Source of the DNA: Zhengitettix transpicula
Lineage: Eukaryota > Arthropoda > Insecta > Orthoptera > Tetrigidae
Assembly (NCBI GenBank): GCA_037074705.1
Contig: CM073596.1
Location: 55,332,001 to 55,396,000 of the forward strand
Direction of reading: 5' to 3'
Length of the DNA: 64,000 nucleotides
Shown here: positions 10,535 to 24,271 of the stretch, one piece after another
Position numbering within the stretch: the stretch's first letter is position 1
Layout: every line of letters begins with the position of its first letter
Translations under genes and position numbers: made by a program
Notes under the pieces: model-generated
Seen by the model: the letters and a program-made list of their open reading frames with translations, nothing else
What the model was told of the DNA's origin: nothing
Database searches by the model: none

Positions 10535-13500
10535 AGGAATACCACAAATTCAATCTCTTCGTTGTACATTTACTCAATTAGTGGCTCTATCAGGCCCTTG
10601 AGAGTCACAACATCTTTGACACTAGGTTCAATCTTTCTTCATATAGTCCACAAACCTCCACACCACGATGAGGAATGTACACAATAAGTATTTGGTAACA
10701 AAAAGGAAGGGGGAAAACGTTGAGTGTTTTTTAGTAAATGAAGCTCAGCTTCACCATTCAGGACGGGGGAAATTCTCCAAATATTCTGTAGGCTTTGTCC
10801 TACTTCTTCAGAAGACTCGCATCTCTTGTGCTGTGTCGGCCAGCATGAGGGTTGAGTTTCTCTTGGAAAAATAGGTTAATTTCTCCAGAATATTTGAAGG
10901 ATTTTCACATCTCTGAATGTCGAAGTTGATCTTAAAAATGAGGTTAACCTCGCACTTTCTATCGTTAGCGAAACACAAGATTGCGTTTCTTTTTTGGAAA
11001 TTCCTGTCCTGCTTCTGAACCTCCACGCAATCTCTTAGCCGTCTATTGTGTTGCTCCAACAGGAAAGGCTGCAATTTATCCGGATTTATTTTTCCTTAGT
11101 TAGGTCCATAGACGCCTGCCATTTATTCTAACCAAACTTTCCAGTCATATGGAGGCTCCCACGAGCACTGACTCGCCTTCAAGCATCCATACACAGTTTA
11201 GGAACAATCACAATGTTGTTATCGTCAGGAATTCTGTAACAATATGGAATACCAAATATTTTAACACTTCAGGGTTTATGCTGCCTTAATGACTCCCATT
11301 TCACTATAAAATAGTTGTGGATTCTCTATCAAAATTTCCATTATTTCCTCTTTTTTTCTCATCTTTCAACAATGCCTCATTATTTATTGTTCAATTAAAT
11401 TTCTCCCATTGTTTTTAACTTTTTACTTTTCAAGTATCTTCGGCACAAGTTAAAATAATTTACAAGGCATGTCTGAAGAAATGATTCATGGAAGCCCAGA
11501 GTTACCTCCATCTTTCAATGTATTTCGATTTTTACATAGTTGAAAGTTTCAGTAAATCGCCGATTTTTGAATGAATATTCCAAATGGGTTTGGTTAAGAG
11601 ACGCTTCGACTTTTCTTTAATTTTGTAACATCTGGAGGGACGAAGAATCGCCGATGAAGATACGGAACGTCGTGACATCTCCGGCAGCAACGTTCTACAA
11701 TGTTTCTTCTTGTCTACCAGCAATTACTACGACGCCATCAGCATCTATGGTCAATGATGCGAACGATATCTTCCAAGTCTTTACTTGATTGTCTGCAGCC
11801 ACGTCCGTCAGATGACAAAGGAAAAATAATCGTCTTGGCTTTCCTTAAAGAAGATAATGTTCCAGGATGCTTTTTGTCCTCACTTCGGAATATGTTAAAC
11901 GGATTCCTCGTCGGTCTTTACAATAAATGAGCTGAGTCTTGATGTACTTAATTTTATTCACGTCGAGGTCGCATCGATCATGTTGAATTTTCTTGTTATC
12001 TTCCGAGGAGAGTTGATCTTTCTCCAACCGTACTCGTGTCTTCATGTGAGAGAGTAAGGAGGCTGCTTCCCTGGCAAGCTTGTAGACATTCTGCCTTCTA
12101 TGGACTACGAGCCTACCACGTGTGAGCTCTACGACTGTCTACTTTGGGATTAATCCAGCGATTTGGACTTCACAACGGCTACAGGACTTTTATTATTACT
12201 CTGCTCGTGACTTTTAAATCTGTTATTATTTTTATTTTATGTTTGCGTTATGAGTAATTGGTTATTTTGGGTCTTTAGTTTTATTTTATTCTAATAGAAC
12301 AATTCTTGATTTAGATTACTTATAATTTGTGTGTGTATGTGAGGTAATTCACACTGTTCACTGTTTAATATATTTCATTTTTTACACTTAACATTAAGTT
12401 TAATGTGTGTGTGTTCCAGATAACGTCCTCTAGGGGGTGACGCGTCCTTGAGGTGATGCCGAAAGAAGGAACTTTTTATTCTCATTTCTGTCAATCTGAA
12501 TTCAGATTCAATTTTTTTCAGTTTGTTTTAGGAAACCGAGGATATTTTTTGTCAGTACTTGATGAGGAAGATGACGGGTGTGAATTAAAACCGCTTACAG
12601 GGAATTGGAGGTAATGTTCTAAGGTCAGACTCGATCCAAATCTTCGATTCGCCTTCTCAATGTTTTAGTTCTGTAGTAATTGGTTTTTCTTGATTTCTAG
12701 TTTAAGCCTGTGAACCGTTTCTGAGCCTGCGGCGTGTCCTTGGTTATTTTCCTGCAACGACGTCATCAAACATTTCAAACTGGTGTAAGGAAATTTTCAT
12801 TCAAAGGTTCGTTCAGATCTTTATTTATTGATGTAACAAAACTTAATAAATTCACGTTTCTTCTGAGAGACGAAAATGTTACCAATTGTTTCTTTAAATG
12901 TGTTACATGGTGGCTGATGGTCTTACTGGCGGCTCTACAAAATAGAAACATTCCAGAAGGTCGACATGGATGAAATTGGCTTCTGATGATGAGACCGTCT
13001 CATGGAGGAGCGACGCACGATTAGATTTTGTAGGTGACGACGTAAAATTAAGCTTTATGTTAAAAATGAAATCTCTGCTATTGACGTGTAAAAATGCCAC
13101 TTGACCAATGTCTCACATCATCAACCTTTAATCTATTATTTGCTTTCATTTTCATATATTCATGATTTAATTGAGTGGAAAAGCAACTTTTTCATAAGTC
13201 GTCCCTGGTATTAAAGTATATATCACTCCTGAGGACAACGAACTTGACGTAGTGAGTTTTTCTGTTCTTCTCAGCCTAATTGAAATGAATCGCTCAAGTG
13301 ACAGTGGATTGAAATTAAATTGTTTATATTTTGTTTCATGATGAGTAAAAACCAGCATCCACTGACTTTCTGTGTAACTACACCTCTATGTCATACACTA
13401 CTCAGTTAACAGGAACAGAGTTGTTTTTGTAATATTTTCAACAGTAATTTTCTGCCCTGTTCCTACCTACACATTATATTATATTAGCCTCGCTTCTAAG

Positions 13501-13996
13501 CGCCTGTTGTGCAGATATCCCAAGTTGCACTTGTACGTTTAGTTGCATATGTACAAGGGGGTTTAGATGGTGAAATCTACAAGCCTCCTGAATGAGGGAT
13601 ACCAACAATAAAACTTTGCTAATTTACAATTGTGGCCCACATAAGGATGGAATATCCTCTACATTACACATTCATTCTCCCACAATAGATATTTATTTAT
13701 TCAGGCAACATGTCAATATCTATTCTTCAGTTAATTTATTTCCTGTTTCTTAGCAAGTCAATGTATTAATTTATTTTCCTCCCACCATTTATTGTTCCAC
13801 TTTGTCTAGATCTTAAATATTTATAAGAATTTAGGCAAAATTCTCCACACATTCATTTATGTTTGTTAACAATTTTCTCATGGCTTTCTATTTCTCTATC
13901 ACTTAATCTCTTACTCAGATATTCCCTCAAGGTGTTTCCTTTTACTTTTGTTGGGTTTTTCGACCGTGAACTGTTATTCCTATCATTCTCGTCTAC
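10535..13996 (+). repeat. Tandem unit L1, subtype A
   Basis: This unit is collinear with the outermost right-arm unit from its outer edge to about 12,770. Beyond that it differs (four changes in about 60 bases near 12,780-12,840) and carries a different allele of the variable block (13,167-13,223, ending in the residues YEKVAFPLN on the minus strand). The outer end keeps the longer 88-codon minus-strand frame at 10,808-11,074. Confidence 0.9.
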
Positions 13997-16900
13997 TGAA
14001 TACCACAAATTCAATCACTTAGTTGTCCAGTTACTCAATTAGTGGCTCTATCAGTCCCTTGAGAGGCACAACATCTTTGACACTAGGTTCAATCTTTCTT
14101 CATATAGTCCACAAACCTCCACACCACGATGAGGTATGTACAGAATAAGTATTTGGTAACAAAAAGGAAGGGGGAAAACGTTGAGTGTTTTTTAGTAAAT
14201 GAAGCTCAGCTTCACCATTCAGGACAGGGGAAATTCTCCAAATACTCTGTAGGCTTTGTCCTACTTCTTCAGGAGACTCGCAACTATTGTGCTGTGTCGG
14301 CCAGCATGAGGATTGAGTTTCTCTTGGAAAAATAGGTTAATTTCTCCAGAATATTTGAAGGATTTTCCCGTCTCTGAATGTCGAAGTTGACCTTAAAAAT
14401 GAGGTAAATCTCACACTTTCTATCGTTAGCGAAACACAAGATTGCGTCTCTTTTTGGAAATTCCTAACCTGCTTCTTAACCACCACGCAATCTCTTAACC
14501 GTCTTTTGTGTTGCTCCAACAGGAAAGGCTGCAATTTATCCGGATTTATTTTTCCTTTGTTAGGTCCATTGACGCCTGCCATTTATTCTAACCAAACCTT
14601 CCAGTCATATGGAGGCTCCCACGAGCACTGACTCGCCTTCAAGCATCCATACACAGTTTAGGAACAATCACAATGTTGTTATCGTCAGGAATTCTGTAAC
14701 AATATGGAATACCAAATATTTTAACACTTCAGGGTTTATGCTGCCTTAATGACTCCCATTTCACTATAAAATAGTTGTGGATTCTCTATCAAAATCTCCA
14801 TCAATTCCTCTTTGTTTCTCATCTTTCAACAATGCCTCCTTATTTATTAATTAATTAAATATCTCCCATTGTTTTTAACTTTTTACTTTTCAAGTATCTT
14901 CCGCACAAGTTAAAATAATTTACAAGGCATGTCTGAAGAAATGATTAATAGAAGCCCAGAGTTACCTCCATCTTTCAATGTATTTCACTTTTTACGTAGT
15001 TGAAATTTTCAGTAAATCGTTGATTTTCGAATGAATATTACAAATGGGTTTGGTTAAGAGACGCTTCGACTTTTCTTTAATTTTGTAACATCTGGAGGGA
15101 CGAAGAATCGCCGATGAAGATAAGGAACGTCGTGACATCTCCGGCAGCAACGTTCTACAATGTTTCTTCTTGTCTACCAGCAACTACTACGACGCCATCA
15201 GCATCTATGGTCAATGTTGCGAACGATATCTTCCAAGTCTTTATTTGATTGTCTGCAGGCACGTCCGTCAGATGACAAAGGAAAAATAATCGTCTTGGCT
15301 TTCCTTAAAGATGATGATGTTCCAGGATGCTTTTTGTACTCACTTCGGAATATGTTAAACGGATTCCTCGTCGGTCTTTACATTAAATGAGCTGAGTCTT
15401 GATGTACTTAATTTTATTCTCGTCGAGGTCGCATCGATCATGTTGAATTTTCTTGTTATCGGCCGAGGAGAGTTGGTTTTGTCCAACTGTACTCGTGTCT
15501 TCATGTGAGAGACTTTAAGGAGGCTGAAGCCCCTGGAAAGCTTGTAGACATTCTGCCTTCTACGGACTACGAGGATACCACGTGTGAGCTCTACGACCGT
15601 CTCTACTTTGGCTCCATCCATAATTGAAAACTTCTACACGACTTTTATTATTTCTCTGCACGTCATAATGAAATGGGGAATTTGTTTCTTTTACGTTTGC
15701 CTTATATATAATAAGTATATTTTGGTCTTTAGTATTCATTTATTAAAATATAATACTGAAAGATGTGCAATACTTTACTATTGATCTGTATTTATTTGCT
15801 ACTTCATCGTTTAACTTATGTAATTTTTAACTTGGTAACATTTAGTTGAATGTGCGTGTTACAGATAAGATCCTCTTGAGGTCAAGTCGAAGGAATAACC
15901 TTATTTCTCCTGTTGTCGTGAATGTGAACTTATTTTTGTTATTTCAGGAAAAAAGAGGAATTATTTTCGTCTGTACTTGATGAGGAAGATGACGTGTGTG
16001 GATTAAAAACGCCTACATGGAATTGGAGGCAATTTTCTCAGGTCAGACTCGATCTAAAGCTTCGATTATTATTCTTAAATTTTTAGTTCTGTAGTAAATG
16101 TTTTTTCTTGATCTGAGCCTGTGAACTGTTTATGAGCCTGCGACGTTTCCTTGGTTATTTTCCTGCAACGACGTCATCAAACATTTCAAACTGGTGTGAG
16201 GAAATTTTCATTCAAAGGTTAGTACAGATCTTTATTTATTGATGTAACAAAACTTAATAAATTCACGTTTCTTCTGAGAGACGAAAAAGTTACCAATTGT
16301 TTCTTTAAATGTGTTACATGGCGGCTGATGGTCTTACTGGCGGCTCTACAAAAAGAATCGTTCCAGGAGGTTAAAAAGGAGGAAATTCGCCTTTGATGAT
16401 GAGACCATCTCATGGAGGAGCGACGCAGGAGTAGATTTTGTAGGTCATGTTATGATTTATATTAAAACTGTCATTTCTGCTATTGACATGTAAAGATGCA
16501 CGTTGACCAACGTATCACATCATCAACCTTTAATCTATTATTTGCTTTCATTTTCATATATTCATGATTTAATTGAGTGGAAAAGCAACTTTTTCATAAG
16601 TCGTCCCTGGTATTAAAGTATATATCACTCCTGAGGACAACGAACTTGACGTACTGTGTTTTTCTGTTCTTCTCAGCCTAATTGAAATGAATCGCTCAAG
16701 TGACAGTGGATTGAAATTAAATTGTTTATATTTTGTTTCATGATGAGTAAAAACCAGCATCCACTGACTTTCTGTGTAACTACACCTCTATGTCACACAC
16801 TACTCAGTTAACAGGAACAGAGTTGTTTTTGTAATATTTTCAGCAGTAATTTTCTGCCCTGTTCCTACCTACACATTATATTACATTAGCCTCGCTTCTA

Positions 16901-17398
16901 TGCGCCTGTTGTGCAGATATCCCAAGTTGCACTTGTACGTTTAGTTGCATATGTACAAGGGGGTTTAGATGGTGAAATCTACAAGCCTCCTGAATGAGGG
17001 ATACCAACAATAAAACTTTGCTAATTTACAATTCTGGCCCACATAAGGATGGAACATGCTCTACATTACACATTCATTCTCCCACAATAGATATTTATTT
17101 ATTCAGGCAACATGTCAATATCTATTCTTCAGTTAATTTATTTCCTGTTTCTTAGCAAGTCAATGTATTAATTTATTTTCCTCCCACCATTTATTGTTCC
17201 ACTTTGTCTAGATCTTAAATATTTATAAGAATTTAGGCAAAATTGTCCACACATTCATTTATGTTTGTTAACAATTTTCTCATGGCTTTCTATTTCTCTA
17301 TCACTTAATCTCTTACTCAGATATTCCCTCAAGGTGTTTCCTTTTACTTGTGTTGGGTTTTTCGACCGTGAACTGTTATTCCTATCATTCTCGTCTAC
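13997..17398 (+). repeat. Tandem unit L2, subtype B
   Basis: Subtype B is recognised by the middle segment around 15,600-15,950, which replaces the subtype A sequence. The minus-strand frame starting ATG at 15,621 (MDGAKVETVVELTRG) has a 1-base loss relative to subtype A and ends early. The segment around 16,340-16,480 is also distinctive and matches unit R4. Confidence 0.9.
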
Positions 17399-20300
17399 TG
17401 AATACCACAAATTCAATCTCTTAGTTGTCCATTTACTCAATTAGTGGCTCTATCAGTCCCTTGAGAGTTAAAACATCTTTGACACTAGGTTCAATCTTTC
17501 TTCATATAGTCCACAAACCTCCACACCTTGATGAGGAATGTACACAATAAATATTTGGTAACAAAAAGGAAGGCGAACACGTTGAGTGTTTTTTTGTAAA
17601 TGAAGTTCAGCTTCACCATTCAGGACAGGGGAAATTCTCCAAATATTCTGTAGGCTTTGTCCTACTTCTTCAGAAGACTCGCATCTCTTGTGCTGTGTCG
17701 GCCAGCATGAGGGTTGAGTTTCTCTTGGAAAAATAGGTTAATTTCACCAGAATATTTGAAGAATTTTTCCGTCTCTGAATGTCGAAGTTGACCTTAAAAA
17801 TGAGGTAAACCTCACACGTTCTATCGTTAGCTAAACGCACGATTGCGTTTATTTTTGGAAATTCCTGACTCGCTTCTTAACCACCACGCAATCTCTTAAC
17901 CGTCTTTTGTGTTACTCCAACAGAAAGAGCTGCCATTTATCCGGATTTATTTTTCCTTTGTTAGGTCCATTGACGCCTGCCATTTATTCTAACCAAACTT
18001 TCCAGTCATATGGAGGCTCCCACGAGCACTGACTCGCCTTCAAGCATCCATACACAGTTTAGGAACAATCACAATGTTGTTATCGTCAGGAATTCTGTAA
18101 CAATATGGAATACCAAATATTTTAACACTTCAGGGTTTATGCTGCCTTAATGACTCCCATTTCACTATAAAATAGTTGTGGATTCTCTATCAAAATTTCC
18201 ATCAATTCCTCTTTTTTTCTCATCTTTCAACAATGCCTCCTTATTTATTAATTAATTAAATTTCTCCCATTGTTTTTAACTTTTTACTTTTCATGTATCT
18301 TTATCACAAGTTAAAAAAATTTACAACAAGGCATGTCTGAAGAAATGATTCATGGAAGCCCAGAGTTACCTCCATCTTTCAATGTATTTCGATTTTTACA
18401 TAGTTCAAAGTTTCAGTAAATGGCCGATTTTTGAATGAATATTCCTAATGGGTTTGGTTAAGAGACGCTTCGACTTTTCTTTAATTTTGTAACATCTGGA
18501 GGGACGAAGAATCGCCGATGAAGATACGGAACGTCGTGACATCTCCGGCAGCAACGTTCTACAATGTTCCTTCTTGTCTACCAGCAACTACTACGACGCC
18601 ATCAGCATCTATGGTCAATGATGCGAACGATATCTTCCAAGTCTTTACTTGATTGTCTGCAGGCACGTCCGTCAGATGACAAAGGAAAAATAATCGTCTT
18701 GGCTTTCCTTAAAGAAGATAATGTTCCAGGATGCTTTTTGTCCTCACTTCGGAATATGTTAAACGGATTCCTCGTCGGTCTTTACAATAAATGAGCTGAG
18801 TCTTGATGTACTTAATTTTATTCACGTCGAGGTCGCATCGATCATGTTGAATTTTCTTGTTATCTTCCGAGGAGAGTTGATCTTTCTCCAACCGTACTCG
18901 TGTCTTCATGTGAGAGACTAAGGAGGCTGCTTCCCTGGCAAGCTTGTAGACATTCTGCCTTCTATGAACTACGAGCCTACCACGTGTGAGCTCTACGACT
19001 GTCTACTTTGGGATTAATCCAGCGATTTGGACTTCACAACGGCTACAGGACTTTTATTATTACTCTGCTCGTGACTTTTAAATCTGTTATTATTTTTATT
19101 TTATGTTTGCGTTATGAGTAATTGGTTATTTTGGGTCTTTAGTTTTATTTTATTCTAATAGAACAATTCTTGATTTAGATTACTTATAATTTGTGTGTGT
19201 ATGTGAGGTAATTCACACTGTTCACTGTTTAATATATTTCATTTTTTACACTTAACATTAAGTTTAATGTGTGTGTGTTCCAGATAACGTCCTCTAGGGG
19301 GTGACGCGTCCTTGAGGTGATGCCGAAAGAAGGAACTTTTTATTCTCATTTCTGTCAATCTGAATTCAGATTCAATTTTTTTCAGTTTGTTTTAGGAAAC
19401 CGAGGATATTTTTTTGTCAGTACTTGATGAGGAAGATGACGGGTGTGAATTAAAACCGCTTACAGGGAATTGGAGGTAATGTTCTAAGGTCAGACTCGAT
19501 CCAAATCTTCGATTCGCCTTCTCAATGTTTTAGTTCTGTAGTAATTGGTTTTTCTTGATTTCTAGTTTAAGCCTGTGAACCGTTTCTGAGCCTGCGGCGT
19601 GTCCTTGGTTATTTTCCTGCAACGACGTCATCAAACATTTCAAACTGGTGTAAGGAAATTTTCATTCAAAGGTTCGTTCAGATCTTTATTTTTTGATGTA
19701 ACAAAACTTAATAAATTCACGTTTCTTCTGAGAGACGAAAAAGTTACCAATTGTTTCTTTAAATGTGTTACATGGCGGCTGATGGTCTTACTGGCGGCTC
19801 AACAAAATAGAAACATTCCAGAAGGTCGACATGGATGAAATTGGCCTCTGATGATGAGACCGTCTCATGGAGGAGCGACGCACGATTAGATTTTGTAGGT
19901 GACGACGTAAAATTAAGCTTTATGTTAAAAATGAAATCTCTGCTATTGACGTGTAAAAATGCCACTTGACCAATGTCTCACATCATCAACCTTTAATCTA
20001 TTATTTGCTTTCATTTTCATATATTCATGATTTAATTTTGTGCACAAACAACTTGTTCCGAGGTCGTCGCTGGTATTAATGAAATTATCACTCCTGAGGA
20101 CAACGAACATGACGTAGTGAGTTTTTCTATTCTTCTCAGCCTAATTGAAATAAATCGCTCAAGTGACAGTTGATTGAAATTAAATTGTTTATATTTTGTT
20201 TCATGATGAGTAAAAACCAGCATCCACTGACTTTCTGTGTAACTACACCTCTATGTCACACACTACTCAGATAACAGGAACAGAGTTGTTTTTGTAATAT

Positions 20301-20861
20301 TTTCAGCAGTAATTTTCTGCCCTGTTCCTACCTACACATTATATTACATTAGCCTCGCTTCTATGCGCCTGTTGTGCAGATATCCCAAGTTGCACTTGTA
20401 CGTTTAGTTGCATATGTACAAGGGGGTTTAGATGGTGAAATCTACAAGCCTCCTGAATGAGGGATACCAACAATAAAACTTTGCTAATTTACAATTCTGG
20501 CCCACATAAGGATGGAACATGCTCTACATTACACATTCATTCTCCCACAATAGATATTTATTTATTCAGGCAACATGTCAATATCTATTCTTCAGTTAAT
20601 TTATTTCCTGTTTCTTAGCAAGTCAATGTATTAATTTATTTTCCTCCCACCATTTATTGTTCCACTTTGTCTAGATCTTAAATATTTATAAGAATTTAGG
20701 CAAAATTCTCCACACATTCATTTATGTTTGTTAACAATTTTCTCATGGCTTTCTATTTCTCTATCACTTAATCTCTTACTCAGATATTCCCTCAAGGTGT
20801 TTCCTTTTACTTGTGTTGGGTTTTTCGACCGTGAACTGTTATTCCTATCATTCTCGTCTAC
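17399..20861 (+). repeat. Tandem unit L3, subtype A
   Basis: Subtype A middle segment. The variable block at 20,032-20,088 is the third allele (ending SEQVVCAQN), shared only with right-arm unit R2, which suggests L3 and R2 are arm counterparts over this part. The outer end (about 17,524-17,950) resembles the partial unit at 31,113-31,712. Confidence 0.9.
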
Positions 20862-23800
20862 TGAATACCACAAATTCAATCACTTAGTTGTCCATTTACT
20901 CAATTAGTGGCTCTATCAGTCCCTTGAGAGGCACAACATCTTTGACACTAGGTTCAATCTTTCTTCATATAGTCCACAAACCTCCACACCACGATGAGGA
21001 ATGTACAGAATAAGTATTTGGTAACAAAAAGGAAGGGGGAAAACGTTGAGTGTTTTTTAGTAAATGAAGCTCAGCTTCACCATTCAGGACAGGGGAAATT
21101 CTCCAAATACTCTGTAGGCTTTGTCCTACTTCTTCAGGAGACTCGCAACTATTGTGCTGTGTCGGCCAGCATGAGGATTGAGTTTCTCTTGGAAAAATAG
21201 GTTAATTTCTCCAGAATATTTGAAGGATTTTCCCGTCTCTGAATGTCGAAGTTGACCTTAAAAATGAGGTAAATCTCACACTTTCTATCGTTAGCGAAAC
21301 ACAAGATTGCGTCTCTTTTTGGAAATTCCTAACCTGCTTCTTAACCACCACGCAATCTCTTAACCGTCTTTTGTGTTGCTCCAACAGGAAAGGCTGCCAT
21401 TTATCCGGATTTATTTTTCCTTTGTTAGGTCCATTGACGCCTGCCATTTATTCTAACCAAACTTTCCAGTCATATGGAGGCTCCCACGAGCACTGACTCG
21501 CCTTCAAGCATCCATACACAGTTTAGGAACAATCACAATGTTGTTATCGTCAGGAATTCTGTAACAATATGGAATACCAAATATTTTAACACTTCAGGGT
21601 TTATGCTGCCTTAATGACTCCCATTTCACTATAAAATAGTTGTGGATTCTCTATCAAAATCTCCATCAATTCCTCTTTGTTTCTCATCTTTCAACAATGC
21701 CTCCTTATTTATTAATTAATTAAATATCTCCCATTGTTTTTAAATTTTACTTTTCAAGTATCTTCCGCACAAGTTAAAATAATTTACAAGGCATGTCTGA
21801 AGAAATGATTAATAGAAGCCCAGAGTTACCTCCATCTTTCAATGTATTTCACTTTTTACGTAGTTGAAAGTTTCAGTAAATCGCCGATTTTTGAATGAAT
21901 ATTACAAATGGGTTTGGTTAAGAGACGCTTCGACTTTTCTTTAATTTTGTAACATCTGGAGGGACGAAGAATCGCCGATGAAGATACGGAACGTCGTGAC
22001 ATCTCCGGCAGCAACGTTCTACAATGTTTCTTCTTGTCTACCAGCAATTACTACGACGCCATCAGCATCTATGGTCAATGATGCGAACGATATCTTCCAA
22101 GTCTTTACTTGATTGTCTGCAGCCACGTCCGTCAGATGACAAAGGAAAAATAATCGTCTTGGCTTTCCTTAAAGAAGATAATGTTCCAGGATGCTTTTTG
22201 TCCTCACTTCGGAATATGTTAAACGGATTCCTCGTCGGTCTTTACATTAAATGAGCTGAGTCTTGATGTACTTAATTTTATTCTCGTCGAGGTCGCATCG
22301 ATCATGTTGAATTTTCTTGTTATCGGCCGAGGAGAGTTGGTTTTGTCCAACTGTACTCGTGTCTTCATGTGAGAGACTTTAAGGAGGCTGAAGCCCCTGG
22401 AAAGCTTGTAGACATTCTGCCTTCTACGGACTACGAGGATACCACGTGTGAGCTCTACAACCGTCTCTACTTTGGCTCCATCCATAATTGAAAACTTCTA
22501 CACGACTTTTATTATTTCTCTGCACGTCATAATGAAATGGGGAATTTGTTTCTTTTATGTTTGCCTTATATATAATAAGTATATTTTGGTCTTTAGTATT
22601 CATTTATTAAAATAGAATACTGAAAGATGTGCAATACTTTACTATTGATCTGTATTTATTTGCTACTTCATCGTTTAACTTATGTAATTTTTAACTTGGT
22701 AACATTTAGTTGAATGTGCGTGTTACAGATAAGATCCTCTTGAGGTCAAGTCGAAGGAATAACCTTATTTCTCCTGTTGTCGTGAATGTGAACTTATTTT
22801 TGTTATTTCAGGAAAAAAGAGGAATTATTTTCGTCTGTACTTGATGAGGAAGATGACGTGTGTGGATTAAAAACGCCTACATGGAATTGGAGGCAATTTT
22901 CTCAGGTCAGACTCGATCTAAAGCTGCGATTATTATTCTTAAATTTTTAGTTCTGTAGTAAATGTTTTTTCTTGATCTGAGCCTGTGAACTGTTTATGAG
23001 CCTGCGACGTTTCCTTGGTTATTTTCCTGCAACGACGTCATCAAACATTTCAAACTGGTGTGAGGAAATTTTCATTCAAAGGTTAGTTCAGATCTTTATT
23101 TATTGATGTAACAAAACTTAATAAATTCACGTTTCTTCTGATAGACGAAAAAGTTACCAATTGTTTCTTTAAATGTGTTACATGGCGGCTGATGGTCTTA
23201 CTGGCGGCTCTACAAAATAGAAACATTCCAGAAGGTCGACATGGATGAAATTGGCCTCTGATGATGAGACCGTCTCATGGAGGAGCGACGCACGATTAGA
23301 TTTTGTAGGTGACGACGTAAAATTAAGCTTTATGTTAAAAATGAAATCTCTGCTATTGACGTGTAAAAATGCACGTTGACCAATGTCTCACATCATCCAC
23401 CTTTAATCTATTATTTGCTTTCATTTTCATATATTCATGATTTAATTGTGTGCACAAACAACTTGTTCCATGGTCGTCGCTGGTATTAATGAAATTATCA
23501 CTCCTGAGGACAACGAACTTGACGTAGTGAGTTTTTCTGTTCTTCTCAGCCTAATTGAAATGAATCGCTCAAGTGACAGTGGATTGAAATTAAATTGTTT
23601 ATATTTTGTTTCATGATGAGTAAAAACCAGCATCCACTGACTTTCTGTGTAACTACACCTCTATGTCACACACTACTCAGATAACAGGAACAGAGTTGTT
23701 TTTGTAATATTTTCAGCAGTAATTTTCTGCCCTGTTCCTACCTACACATTATATTACATTAGCCTCGCTTCTATGCGCCTGTTGTGCAGATATCCCAAGT

Positions 23801-24271
23801 TGCACTTGTACGTTTAGTTGCATATGTACAAGGGGGTTTAGATGGTGAAATCTACAAGCCTCCTGAATGAGGGATACCAACAATAAAACTTTGCTAATTT
23901 ACAATTCTGGCCCACATAAGGATGGAACATGCTCTACATTACACATTCATTCTCCCACAATAGATATTTATTTATTCAGGCAACATGTCAATATCTATTC
24001 TTCAGTTAATTTATTTCCTGTTTCTTAGCAAGTCAATGTATTAATTTATTTTCCTCCCACCATTTATTGTTCCACTTTGTCTAGATCTTAAATATTTATA
24101 AGAATTTAGGCAAAATTCTCCACACATTCATTTATGTTTGTTAACAATTTTCTCATGGCTTTCTATTTCTCTATCACTTAATCTCTTACTCAGATATTCC
24201 CTCAAGGTGTTTCCTTTCACTTTTGTTGGGTTTTTCGACCCTGAACTATTATTCCTATCCTTCTCGTCTAC
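20862..24271 (+). repeat. Tandem unit L4, subtype B mosaic
   Basis: The middle segment is subtype B (around 22,480-22,960), but the following segment (23,210-23,400) matches subtype A rather than L2. The unit is therefore a mosaic, as expected from gene conversion or crossing-over between units. Confidence 0.9.
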